From NCBI GenBank assembly GCA_963691705.1, contig OY829538.1, positions 14,162,443 to 14,226,442 of the forward strand: 64,000 nucleotides of DNA. Reading direction: 5' to 3'. The notes beneath the pieces were generated by a model, which saw only the letters and a list, made by a program, of their open reading frames with translations, had not been told where the DNA came from and did no database searches. Within the stretch, counting starts at the first letter, position 1, and every line of letters begins with the position of its first letter. The position numbers and the translations under genes are program-made. This DNA is from Viola odorata (lineage: Eukaryota; Streptophyta; Magnoliopsida; Malpighiales; Violaceae). This document shows positions 43,101 through 55,000 of this stretch, in pieces.

Positions 43101-45680
43101 ATGGGTCAGCCCAGTTCAAGTTGTTCCAAAGAAGATAGGTATCACAATCACCACTGGACAGAATGACGAACAGATCCCCACTCGTATACAGAACAGATGG
43201 CGCGTTTGTATCGATTACTGTCGATTAAACGCTGCCACAAGGAAAGACCACTTCCCCTTACTGTTCATTGATCAGATGCTAGAACGTCTGGCTGGAAAGA
43301 CACACTACTGCTGCCTCGATGGTTACTTAGGATTTCACTAGATACCGGTTTCCCTTGACGATCAGGACAAGACAACCTTTACTTGCCCTTTCGGTACTTT
43401 TGCATACAGGAGGATGCCCTTCGGTCTTTCCAACGCTCCTGCCACATTCCAGCGTTGCATGGTCAGTATCTTCTCAGATCTCATTGAACACGACATTGAG
43501 GTATTTATAGACAATTTCACCGTCTACGGTAATTCTTTTCCCGAATGTTTAGTCACTTTATGAAAAGTTTTACAAAGATGTGTTGAAACTAACCTTGTCC
43601 TCAATTTTGAGAAGTGTCATTTTATGGTAGATCAGGGACTGATTTTAGGTCACATTGTCTCTCACAAAGGAATTGAAGTAGATAAAGCCAAAATTGAGGT
43701 AATCGAGTCTCTTCCGCATCCTACTTGTGTATGCGAAGTACGTTCTTTTCTTGGTCATGCAGGATTCTACAGAAGGTTCATCAAGGACTTCTCCAAGATC
43801 ACACGGCCGATATGCCAGCTGCTACAGCGAGACGTTGAGTTCATCTTCAACGACAACTGTAAAGCAACATTCGATCTCCTTAAACAGAAGCTCATCTCGG
43901 TCCCCATCATTCGCTCACCAGACTGGACCATTCCGTTCGAAATCATATGTGATGCGAGTAATAATGCTTTGGGAGCAGTGTTGGGACAGAAGAAAGACCG
44001 AGAGGTTTATGTCATCTACTACACCTACAAACTTATGGATCCAGCCCAAAAGAACTACACGACTACCGAGAAAGAACTTCTTGCCTTGGTCTTTACTTTG
44101 GACAAATTCCGCCAATACCTTTTGGGGACGAAGGTGACCGTCTTTTCAGACCACACTGCCCTTCGGTGCCTCTTTACCAAGCTGGACGCCAAGCCTCGTC
44201 TGATCCGATGGATACTCTTGCTACAAGAGTTCAATCTCGAGATCAAAGACAAGAAAGGAACTAAGAACTCAGTAGCTGATCATCTGAGTCGTCTGTCCAC
44301 TCAGACGGATGACTCCTTAATTCCTATTCGTGACACATTCCCTGATAAACAATTGTGTCTTGCCCAAGCCGTTGAATACCCTTGGTTTACTGATATTGCT
44401 AATTTCTATGCTTCAGGTCACTTTCTCGCAGATTCATCCCCCTCGGAACAGAAGCGCATCAGAAGACAAGCTAGGTCTTATATGTGGGACAATCCTTACC
44501 TTTGGAAATTCTGCTCGGACCAAATCATACGAAGATGCGTTACCACCAATGAGATTCCTTCCATCCTCAGATTCTGCCACTCTTCCACTGAAGGAGGCCA
44601 CTTTGCAGCTAAGAAGACAGCCATGAAAGTTCTAGAAGCAGGACTCTACTGGCCCTCAATTTTCAAAGACAGCTACATGTTCTGTGCGGCTTGCCCGCGC
44701 TACCAGAGTACTGGTAGTATTGGTGCCCGAAACCAGATGCCACTCATAGGTATTATTGCTTGTGAAATTTTCGATATTTGGGGCATTGATTTTATGGGTC
44801 CCTTTCCAATTCATTTGGCAACATATACATCCTCCTCGCGGTGGACTATGTTTCTAAATGGGTTGAGGCTAAGGAGAATAGAACTGATGATTCCAAAGTA
44901 GTTGCAGCCTTTCTTCGCTCACGTATTTTTAGTAGATTTGGAACCCACTTCCCGTGAGCTCTTATCAGTGATCGTGGAACCCACTTCTGTAACTGAGTCA
45001 TCAGCAGCTTGTTCAAGAAGTACGGCGTCACACACCGTGTCTCCACCGCTTATCATCCACAAACCAACGAACAGGCTGAGGTGTCTAACTGTGAGATCAA
45101 GTCTATTTTGAAAAAACCGTCAACCAATCCCGCAAGGACTGGAGTCTGAGGCTTGACGATGCTTTATGGGCATATCGGACAGCGTTTAAGACTCCTATTG
45201 ACATGACACCTTATCGACTTGTCTATGGCAAACCTTGCCATTTGCCCGTTGAGATCGAGCATAAAGCCTTTTAGGCCATTCAGAGGGCCAATTTCAACCT
45301 TGACGAAGCTGGCCAACATCGCAAATTGCAAATTTAGGAGTTAGAAGAGCTTTGTGATGATGCCTACGAGAATGCTTCACTACAAGGGCAAGACGAAGGC
45401 TTACCATGATAAACTTCTATCTCATAAATCTTTCACTATCGGACAGAAAGTCCTGCTATATAACTCTAGTTTAAGGTTGTTTTCAGGAAAATTGAAGTCC
45501 AAGTGGACAGGCCCTTATGTTGTCACGGTCGTTTATGACCATGGCGCCATTGAAATTCGAAGTTTGGACACTGGAGTCGCCTTCAAGGTCAATGGACACC
45601 GTCTAAAAACATTTTACGAGGGGTTCAAGCCATTCATCACTGAGGAGATGAATGTTGCTGAACCAGCTGACCAAATCTGA
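40172..45680 (+). pseudogene. Athila gag-pol, decayed
   Basis: Gag starts MTRSSNTTLLPYNPEI and contains the core 'ALRHLQQLHTVCEAL' and a knuckle C-x2-C-x5-H-x4-C (CGFCNFTDHPTDAC, about 41154). Protease: 'MCDLGAGINILPLTIF' (about 42140). RT: 'RWRVCIDYCRLNAATRKDHFPL' (about 43195), 'MPFGLSNAPATFQRCM' and an active site reading FIDNF instead of the usual Y/F-x-DD. RNase H 'ICDASNNALGAVLGQ'; integrase zinc domain and 'IWGIDFMGPFP' (about 44775), then broken D,D-E remnants and C-terminal module 45354-45680 ('KWTGPYVV'). Stops at 40718, 41273, 41462, 42290, 43339 and others, and frame changes near 42705 and 44820, make it dead. Confidence 0.87.
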
Positions 45681-46126
45681 TTTCGGTCATCAACTTCTAA
45701 GCCGAGACGCTAACCACGGCGCTTTGTGAGAGGCAACCCACGTTCCTACCCCATTTCTCTAAATTATTCCCCTTCCCAATCTCTGATTTTCTCCATCACT
45801 GAATCTCTTATCTATCCATTTTATTCTATTTTAATTAATTCTCCCCTTTTATCTCCCCACTTTCTCCTATTTTCTTATCTCTCCATATCCCATTTTATTC
45901 GAATTTTAAACTTTGAATTTTCTGATAATGACAGGAGCGTTGCAGTTGGGATTTGATGGGCCCCAATCAGCAGCCACCACATCCGCACGTAAGCAACGGC
46001 TAGCAGCTGCACGACCATAAAGGGAGAACACTTTATTCCCTTTTCTCTTCACTTTCCAAAATTCCTTCCATCTTCTCCCTTACTTTTCAGCTTTCTCTCT
46101 TCCCACACAAACTCTGCAACTCCTCC

Positions 46127-48356
46127 ATGGCACGCTCAAAGAAGAAAGTCGGCCACTCCGATGCTACTCCCACTCGTTGAAAGCAGGCCACCCCGACCAC
46201 CCCCACCGTCACTCCAGTTGCAGCCGCCGTCTCTGCCGTCGCTGGAACACCACCCACTAAAAACACCACCACATAACTCCCAAGACACGCTCCACCCCCA
46301 TCTCCACCCCAAGGCAACCACAGTCGACCACCACCGTCGCTACTACTACTCCAGTTGCCCCAACCACCACCACTGCACCCACCACTTCCACGGCCAAACA
46401 CCCACCATCTACCCCAAAGACCGGCAAGACGCTTGCCGCCAGACCCATTCTCACCTCACCTCCAAACCCACTCCTCCACCACCAAAACATACCCCCATTC
46501 CTGCCACCACCGTAACTCCCCCGAAAGCCCTTCAGCCGACGATGAGTCTTCGTCCGGCGAGTCCGAGACAGACTCAGGTGAGTCCGAGGACTCCATTGAG
46601 ACGGCTACCACCGACCAGCCCGTTCCCTCGATGACAGCGCCACCGAGTGCCTCCGGCACGACGGCCGTTGATGCTACTCCTGCCGTAGCTGGGTCGGCAG
46701 AGTCCTCGGGCGAGGAGGAATCTAGGGAAGAGGGAGATGACGACGAATCAGAGGAAGATGCTGAAGACACCCCTACTGGTCCGCCTTCTGAGGCCGATGT
46801 ACAAGTCACAGGATCAGTCCCGGGACCTAGCGGACTGCCTATGGGTCGTGGCATGACCTCTCGTGGCCGATTGATTGAGTCCGTCTGCTACGCCGAGGGC
46901 AAATAAAAGAAGGTGAAACTTCTTGTCCCCCTAGATGACGATGACGACTCCGAAGATGAAGCTTTTATGCCCCCGGCCACCACTGAGACCAAGGAGGACA
47001 CCTCCATGGATATCAAGGAACCATCCTCCATCCGCCCGAAGCGCAAAGCCCCTGCTACACCAGCTGCTTCATCAAAGCTAAGAAAATCAGCCCGTAAGTG
47101 TTACATTGCTGCTTCATGATGCCTACACCTGCCACTCGTTCTGCCTACGCCAGAGCAGGCACAACCGTGCCCCTAGCCCAGGTAACACCTGACCTTGCTC
47201 ATCTTCATGGTTGGCTGGACTTCCCGGATAAGCCCAACAATGATAGGTTGTTAGCTTTGCATGGTATGCTTGTTTCCCCTTGTGCTCAACTTGATACTGA
47301 ATTTTGTGAAAAGATAGGTATAGCTGTTAGGGTAAATGTATTGATTGACAATATTGGTTCGCGTCCCTTGTTTGACCTTGTGCACCCCAGTTCCTAGAAT
47401 TAAGCCATGAATTCTTTACATCTTTTTGGTTTGATAACGCTAGGCTTAAAGAAAAAGGGAAGGGTAGCATGCATTTAGGGGCTGATAAAGTGGTTAATTT
47501 TCGTTTGATGGATGTATGGGAGCACTTGTCCATAGATAAATTTAATGTCAAGCTTGGTTTTGTGAAAGAGTCTGATTTGGGTGCGCCATGGTATCTCGGT
47601 GCATATGCTGCCTACCCACCTGAGTTTGATGTCACCAGTGCCTTTAGAGAGCTTACTGGCAATCCCAATGCCAAGTATACCTCACGTAAATCTAAAGGCC
47701 ATGAGCTGCGTGACCCAGCCCTTCGTGTACTTCACCGTTTCCTTGCCCTCACCTTCGCGAGCAAGATGCAGTCCTCGGGTACCCTATCTGTCTAGGAACT
47801 ATTCTTTCTGTGGTGTATGCATAACGGCCATAAGGCCAACTTAGGATACTGGATTGCTCATGAACTGCATGTCATTATTACTTGCAACCGTAATCCTATT
47901 CTTGGTTCTCTTATTACACGTTTGGTTGTTGAGTAGTGACCTTTTTATGCTCATGAACGGCTATAAGGTCTTGATGTGTCCAGCTGTGACCTTTTTGTCC
48001 CTGTTGGTTTTAAATTGCTTGATGTTCATACCCTCGATGGTATGGGCCATTTGCGCTTGAAAGGTCGTGTTTTATGTTTCAGTAAAGGTTACACTGGTGG
48101 CGCGAAGAGAGTTTGGAGTGCCCAGAATGGAGGAGTTTTTGAGTGGCCTGACCTGTTTGCAGCTTCGCCTCCTCCCTCCCCCGTTCCCCCTCCAGGCGAT
48201 GAGCGTCCCGGGCAAGCTAATGATGACAACTGTACTACTACCATCCCTACTGCCGATATGGCTGAGACGAATGCCCTACTCCGGACGATCATCTCCCTTC
48301 TCCAGAACCTTCCTGATGAGCTAGCTTCAAGGCTGCGTCCTCCAGCTAGCCCTTGA
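46127..48356 (+). pseudogene. Athila env-like / ATHILA ORF-1-type region, decayed
   Basis: Begins MARSKKKVGHSDATPTR, followed by a Pro/Thr-rich and then Ser/Asp/Glu-rich stretch to about 47100, and a more globular part: 'LHGWLDFPDKPNNDRLLALHGMLV', 'MHLGADKVVNFRLMDVWEHLSIDKFNVKLGFV', 'LRVLHRFLALTFASKMQSSG', 'ELFFLWCMHNGHKANLGYWIAHELHVI'. This resembles the extra ORF downstream of pol in Athila elements (Pfam ATHILA). Stops at 47395, 47793, near 47936 and frame changes break it. It ends with a Pro-rich and leucine-rich tail at 48356. Confidence 0.65.
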
Positions 48357-48427
48357 TCCTCTCCCCCAAACTCTTCTCTCTTCGCCTTCGGGCCAATTTT
48401 GTACTTTCATTTCGCGGTGATTGCCAG

Positions 48428-49440
48428 AGGAAGGGAGTTGTTTTAATTTGGGTTGTTGGGCAAAGAAAGAGTGAGAGGGCTTATAGATGGGTCGGTCAGC
48501 CCATAAGAAGGAAAGGTCATGGGCCAAGTGTTTGTCTTGGCCAAGCCCAAAAGAAAAGAAAGGAGAAGGAAGGGTTGCGCACAACCCAAAAGGAGGAAGA
48601 GAGTGGGTTGTCCAGCAACCCACGCGGAGGGAAAAGGCCAGCCCAGATGGGCTGGTCTGCTGTCTTGGGCCCCAGCCTGGTGGGCCCACTCTAGGCCTAG
48701 TGGGCCGAGCCCAATTTTTTCGACCCGTCATTTTTTATTTTCCGTGCTTGTACTATTTATTTATTTCTCGCACACTTGTACTGTTTATTTATTTTTCACG
48801 CACTTGTACTGTTTATTTATTTTTGCACTCGTACCGTTTATTTAATTTCTTATGCTTGCATGTTTAATTATTTTTGTACGCTTTGCATGTCTAGGTAGCT
48901 ATCATGCTTGCGTTTGCTTGTTCAAATTAATTATTTTCACTCGCGTACAATAATGGTCAAATGCTTATCGCTCATCAATCATCCTCTTCAATCTCGATCA
49001 AGGGGTAAATCGCCCATACCCTTCACCAAGTAAACATTTCTTTCCCTTCTATTTATTCACGCTTTTTTGCATTTACACTCGTATGCATGACTATTTAAAA
49101 TTGTTAAAATTTAATTCATTTGTTGGGCATGATTGCTTAATTAGGACTTTTTATTTTCCAAGCATGATTAAACAACTCGTTTCTCCGGTAACCTTTTTTA
49201 GGATGTTGCTCGGGTGCCTAACACCTTCCCAAGTCCATAATACGACCCCGAACCACAGTTCTCGGGTTCAGACCCATTTTGCCTTAGTTTTTTATTTATG
49301 CCATGACTTTAGGTTCCCTAAACCTAGAAATAAAATAGGGTGGCGACTTCATTGCATCATGTGAGATGAGTCCGATTTCGTCTCACATCTAGTCCCAAAC
49401 CCGCGTCGCATTAGGAAAATTCCAAAAAGGGGGTGCGATA
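48428..49440 (+). repeat. 3' part of Ogre-like 5' LTR
   Basis: Ends ...GGGGGTGCGATA just before the PBS, as Ogre LTRs end in GTGCGACA. Contains the 'GCCTAACACCTTCCCAAGT' block (about 49216) typical of Ogre-type LTR ends. Includes several Cys-free T-rich repeats of 'CTTGTACTGTTTATTTATTT' (48748-48845). Confidence 0.65.
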
Positions 49441-49443
49441 GTT

Positions 49444-49460
49444 TGGCGACTTCACTAGGG
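49444..49460 (+). promoter_or_regulatory. Ogre-type primer-binding site
   Basis: TGGCGACTTCACTAGGG, close to the TGGCGACTCxxCTGGGG PBS known from Ogre elements (Arg tRNA). Confidence 0.65.
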
Positions 49461-49979
49461 ATTTGCAGGGTCGAAGTCGGAATTTTTTGAGGTGTTTATT
49501 TTTTTAATAAATTATTGAATTTGTTTCATATGATTTTTGTACATGATTAATTATTTTGATTGCTATGGTAAATTGTTATATTATCACATGATTCTCTATA
49601 CATGATTATTGTTTTTCATGTATTTATTTGTTAATAAATTGTTCACATGATTTATTTGTTATTCGCTTTGATAAACTGTCATTGCATACGCATCTCACGC
49701 ATAATGCCCTGCCGCCGGGCCTTTTCCAAATAAGATTAGGAGGTTAGTAGTGAGGCCCTGGGACACGTGTCCTGGGTAGTTTTCATGAACCCCAAACTCG
49801 GACTCAAACCCCTAAATGGGTGAACGCCTAGAACTTTTGATGGTTCGATAGGAAATCACATATCCATTTACTGAGGGACCATTTTTATGGTATCGTCCGG
49901 GAGCCTTCCAGCCAGTTTAGAAATAGTTGGTGTCACCCCAGCATATGCATCATGTTGAAATGCATATATTGCGACTTTG

Positions 49980-50640
49980 TTTCACTTTTTCCACTAATTT
50001 CTCAAAAAGAAAAAAATTTATTTATAATTGATTTCTCAAAATTTTCCACAAATAATGTCTCAAAAATTTTCCACGTTTTACCAATGATTTCACAAATTTT
50101 TCACGCTTTACAAACTGATTTCGCAATTTTTTCCACATTTATAAATGTTTTTACAAAATTTTCCACATTGGAAATCTTTTTCCGCAAACTTTCCATGTTG
50201 GCAAATTTATCCGTAAATTTGTCACATTTGCAAATTTTTCGCAATTTCTCCATATTTGCAAGTTTTTTTGCAACGTCCCTATATTTGCAAATTTGTTCCA
50301 CGATTTCTCAATATTTGTAAATTTTTCCGCAATCTTTCACATGTATATTTTTTTGCAATTTTTCACGCTTTCAAAATTTCTACAATTTGTTCACGTGTCA
50401 AATTTTTCCACGTGTACAATTTTTCCACGTGTCAAATTTTTCCACGTGTGCAATCATTTCCGCAATTTTTCACATTGATAAAATTTTCCGAAAGTTTTTC
50501 CATGTGTGTAAATTCTTCCGCAATTTTCCCATGTATACAAAAAAATTCGCAATTTTTCACATGCAAATTCTTTCAGGATTTTTCCATGTTTATAATTTTG
50601 TCTCAATTATTTTCGTAATTCTCCAAGCCTGCGATTTTTT
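49980..50640. repeat. Degenerate ~35-bp T-rich minisatellite in Ogre-like leader
   Basis: About 18 units with a core like TTTTTCCGCAATTTTCCACAT followed by a variable TTxGCAAA/TATAAAT part. Translations such as repeated NFSTCQIFPR are products of the repeat, not a protein. Confidence 0.65.
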
Positions 50641-50778
50641 ATGGTGCCTACATTATTGCTATTATTGTACTTACCCCTCTCTTTCTCTCGCAGCATGGAG
50701 ACCTCAGGATACCATTTCACATATATATCACGGCTAAGACTCATGATTATTTCCTTTCATTTGTTTTCAGGTTAAAAA

Positions 50779-52075
50779 ATGGCTCCTGAAAAGCAAATGG
50801 CCCCCCATAGGCTCCCTATAACTAGACTTCAAATACGAAAGATGGTCAAAAGGTTCAGGCATTAGAAGCAAGGGTGGAGAAACTCGAAGAATATATTCAG
50901 GTAGCCATGGAAAGCACCACACCAGCCGAAAAAAGAGCAAGACAAGGAATTCTATGGCAACGGCAGGATCCTTCCGGTAGTTCCACGCTCACCTCAGGCA
51001 CTGTGATCAGACAAAGTGCAAACACTCCAGATGGCGCACCTCTTAATCCTTCGCTGGCTGAACCCACTCTTAATCTTGGCAAGCAGAAGATCTACTCAGT
51101 ACCCCAATATTTTTCTAAGCTCCTGGGGGCAATTAGATACAACCACATGCATCCTTCGGGTATTCATCAGCTACTGGTTTTGGCACCAATAAAATAGACG
51201 GGCCAAGTATCGACAGGTTGAGTCTGTTAGAAGAGAATGAGGGTTCCCTTTGACCCAATAGCTCCTACGGATATGTGTATGGTACTAGGGATTACCATAC
51301 CTCAGAAATTTAAGATTTCAGAATTTGAGAAGTACACTGAGATTGTGTGCCCCAATACACACCTCAACAATTACTGGAATGAGATGTTGGAGGTGATACA
51401 TAATGAACCTTTGTTGATCCATTTATTCAAGGAGAGTCTGGCCAAGCACGCCTTGACTGGGTACATGAGGCCAGATAAGATCAAGATCATAACCTGGAGA
51501 AGAGGACCGGTGAATCGGTGACGGCTTATGCTCTGAAATGGAGAGAGTTAGCCGCTGGAATCTCTCCTCCTTTGAGTGACAAAGAATTCATTTTCTGCAA
51601 GCACCTTCCAAGCTCCTTACAACACTCATCTCATCTCTAATCCGTCCACCAGTTTCCCTGATATAATCCTAGTGGCAGAAAGAGTGGAACGAGGAATCAA
51701 ATCCGGAAGGATAATTGTTTCCACGCCAAAGGAAGCACTCAAGAGATCGCCTATCACGGAGAGAGATGTCAGCTTTTCCACCCACCGACCAGGATGCAGG
51801 CAACCTTTTCCATCGCCTCAACCGCCACCTCTTCCTGTTTCCTTTGGGAGAGATTTACAAGCATCTATGGGTAGCGGAGAAAATTGCGCCCACGCCAACC
51901 TATACGACCTCCTTATTCAAAATGGTATGATCTTAATGCAAGATGCGAGTACCATGCTGAAGCTCAGGGCCACACAAAAGGAAACTGTTTTGCCTTTGAA
52001 GGAAAGGTCAATCATTTGATCAAGAGCGGATGCATCTCTTTCGAAGGGTTAGTCGAAAGACCCTACAGCTCTTGA
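50779..52075 (+). pseudogene. Ogre-like gag relics
   Basis: Starts MAPEKQMAPHRLPI after a CAG/G acceptor-like site and is soon broken. Later pieces are diagnostic: 'YWNEMLEVIHNEPLLIHLFKESLAKHAL' (about 51370), 'FQAPYNTHLISNPSTSFPDIILVAERVERGIKSGRI' (about 51609) and a knuckle-like 'CEYHAEAQGHTKGNCFAFEGKVNHLIKSG' (about 51946), which match the C-terminal half of Ogre gag. Several frame changes and stops. No protease or pol follows. Confidence 0.7.
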
Positions 52076-52079
52076 ATAA

Positions 52080-55000
52080 ACGCTCTCTAGGCCCACCATG
52101 GACCCATTCAGCTTATTCCTTTAGCAGGAATATTTTTGATATTTTTGTGTATCAGTCGAGCCTACGACTATAAATAAGGGCGCTCCGTGGGAGGCAACCC
52201 ACATGTTCTTCTCAAATATTTCAATTTTTGTCAGTTTTAATTTTTAATTTCGAATTCTGGGATATCCTTCCCTCAGACTTACTATTTAGTTCCCCCTTTT
52301 TATTTCAGGTGCAATGAGACTTATAAACTGGGGGGCAAGCAGTTGAAATGACGACCAGAAGAAGGCGTCCGAGAGCATCAAAGGTTGAACGCATTTTTAC
52401 CGGGGGGCAAGGCATAGGGATCGGTAATTTGCCACAAAGAGCTCGTTACGTCCACCCTTCCCTTACATTCAGATCATCGCTATTCAGCGGAAAAGAGGAG
52501 ACCTTTGCTGTCACCAAAAGCCCTTCGCCAATAATTCTTCATCTTGGTGAAGAAACATAACAATGATAGATGTGTGTTCTTCAGGGACCCCAATCTATAT
52601 ACTTAATGCATTCCGACTCTATGCTACAATAATATTTATGCTCTACACAGCCCTCAACTGCAAATTCAAAATTCAAGCATGGTCAAAATTTTCATGTTCT
52701 GAATTTGATCACCACAATCATTCTCTGCAAGATTTCTCCACGTACATGCACCATGATCGTACGGTGGAGATCATGCCTCTAATATGTGGGCCAGACGATG
52801 TTCAAGCTATATTTCTTGGACAAACCAAATCAGCAACTGGCCATCCCTAGCATAAAAGATGTCTTCTCGTGAAGAGTAGTCAAGGAGCGAATCTGGAAAG
52901 ATTTTAAAACGGTCATTACAATGAGTTGGCTTCTTTGCAGAATATCTTGCATCTGCAAACAACCAGTCTCAAGGTTCACTCTGAACCCATCTTTCCTTGG
53001 CAATCTGACCAGGTTCAGAAGTGATTTAGCTATTTCAAAGGCTGAATCCACATGAGAAGACTACGCATGCAATCCTGAGCAAGGAGTTATCATCTGATTA
53101 TCCAGAGAACTGTCTAAGCTCAGAACACCAGTTAAGAACTTAATGGTCATTCTTCGAAATGCTGCGATTGGCTATGTTTATGGCAATACTATTATCCAGT
53201 TTGAATACAAAAGATGTGGGATCAAAGTCACCAAGCCTATTCCGCGTTAACAAGCCTGTTCGGGGGTGTAAGTTGTCGAAGCTTTTCTCTCCATCCGCCT
53301 CCTCGGGAAATTCTACTATCAAGACACTACCATCGCCAGATGCCTTTTGCAAGTAGGACCCTTGACCTTACAGAAACATGACGAATAGATGTTCCCCTAG
53401 GGTCCCTATCAACATACTTAAATCAGTCCTATTCTATGACATAAGGACATTCACGCCCCGCCATGCTCCAAACTACGGACTGAAATTCAATCATGGTCAA
53501 ATCTTTTATGTGTCGAATTTGATCTTGTTCCGAAGCAATCACCGGTGCCTCTCTTCCTAAGCAATCGATCATGATCGAATGGGTATTAATCCTTTCATGA
53601 GTGGGTAGCTTCTCAGGGATGACTATCACCCATGATTGAATGACCTTCTCTTCATCACCATTTTGGGGAACGAATAAAAGCTTCCCTTTGTATCTCAGTC
53701 AAGCTCACCAACCTAGTGGTTCAAAGGGGTTGTCATCTCCTTAGCCATCACGATTCTAATGTCGAGCAAAAGTCCAACGACGACCAAACGAGCAGAAGCC
53801 ACAGAATAACATGTTGATCTCGTCATGATCATCACCTAAGAAGGTGCCACCAAGTTGAAGCTTCAGAGCCAAACAAGATCATGGGTATCAAAACTTATCA
53901 TGAGCAGAATTAGAGGGCCTTGAGTCATTGACACTGCATCACATTTTCAATCCTCTATAATTGGGGGCAAGTAAATCGGATGAGGGAGCCTTCGGAGAAG
54001 CCATCTCGTTTGCCCGCCTCGCGCCTTGATCATGGCACGTACTAAATGGGCATCATTCAAAATCTGTCATTGTGACGTTGATCCATGCAAAGGCTCAACT
54101 CAAGCGCCAAATCTTTAAAAGGGCATTCTCCGAAATGTGGTGCATGGACTTCATTTTCTGGATCCACCATAATAGTCGCGAACCCTCATTAAAGGAGTTT
54201 CCCATCCCTTCGAAAGGTGAAGCAATGTCTTTCCCTGAGGATGACATCGAAAGTCAGGCCTGAACCGGTGCATTCCCAGAAGCAACCCACACAATTAAAT
54301 CAGCTAAGAAAAGATCGGTCACATTAAGTCCGGAACACCAATATGCATTTCCGCAAGGTGTCCGACTAAAGCCATCAATGTCCTTCTGCTTGTCTTATCC
54401 AGGATCACGAGTGCTACTCTCGTCCGGATATAAAGATTTCAGCACCAACATCCCATTGGGCAGTAGCGCCCGAGGGGATCCTTCATTCCAAGTCTGGCAC
54501 CAACATCCCAAGGGGCAGCGGTGCCCGAATGGATTTTTCTTTCCGCATCAACCTTCCTGCGGGCAGCAACGCCCAAATAGAACTTTCATTTTTGTTCCCC
54601 ATCAGAATCTCAATGGTCGATAACATCCAAACATAATTCCGCAAAGCATGAATGGGTCTCGACATCCGATCAGAATCATGACGTGCTTGCCAATAAGCCT
54701 TACTAGAAAAGGGAGAGTTTAAAACCTATTGATTACATTGTCCATTTTCCTAAATCGCCCTTAAGTCCTACCCATTGTTTCTCCCTTATTTTTGCAGGAA
54801 CTCGAATCCTACTATAGTTACTTGCGTAGTGCTCAGCGAGACTAAGGAATCCTCCTCTTATCAACTCTTGAATGACCATCTTGTGTACCTTCACTGCCCT
54901 ACCGCACGTATCAGGGAGTCCATTATGCATTCTACGCTGGGGGCAAGCTTTTGGAAATACCTCACTCTCATCCATTGCGGCGGCTCAGTTCGTCCTATTT

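Larger units (their letters stand above)
38752..48356 (+). mobile_element. Athila-type Ty3/gypsy element 2 (nested, 3' LTR not found)
   Basis: 5' LTR 38752-40119 (TGATAGAGC...CGATCA, 1368 bp, TATAAATA at 39098-39105), PBS 40125-40142 (TGGCGCCGTTGCCGTGGA), gag-pol 40172-45680 and env-like region 46127-48356. No matching 3' LTR in the window; homology to an Ogre-like LTR starts at about 48428. Probably truncated by a later rearrangement. Confidence 0.85.

Noticed and set aside
46087..46490. Minus-strand Gly/Val/Trp-rich open frames
   Set aside because: They are shadows of the Pro/Thr-rich plus-strand Athila env-like region.
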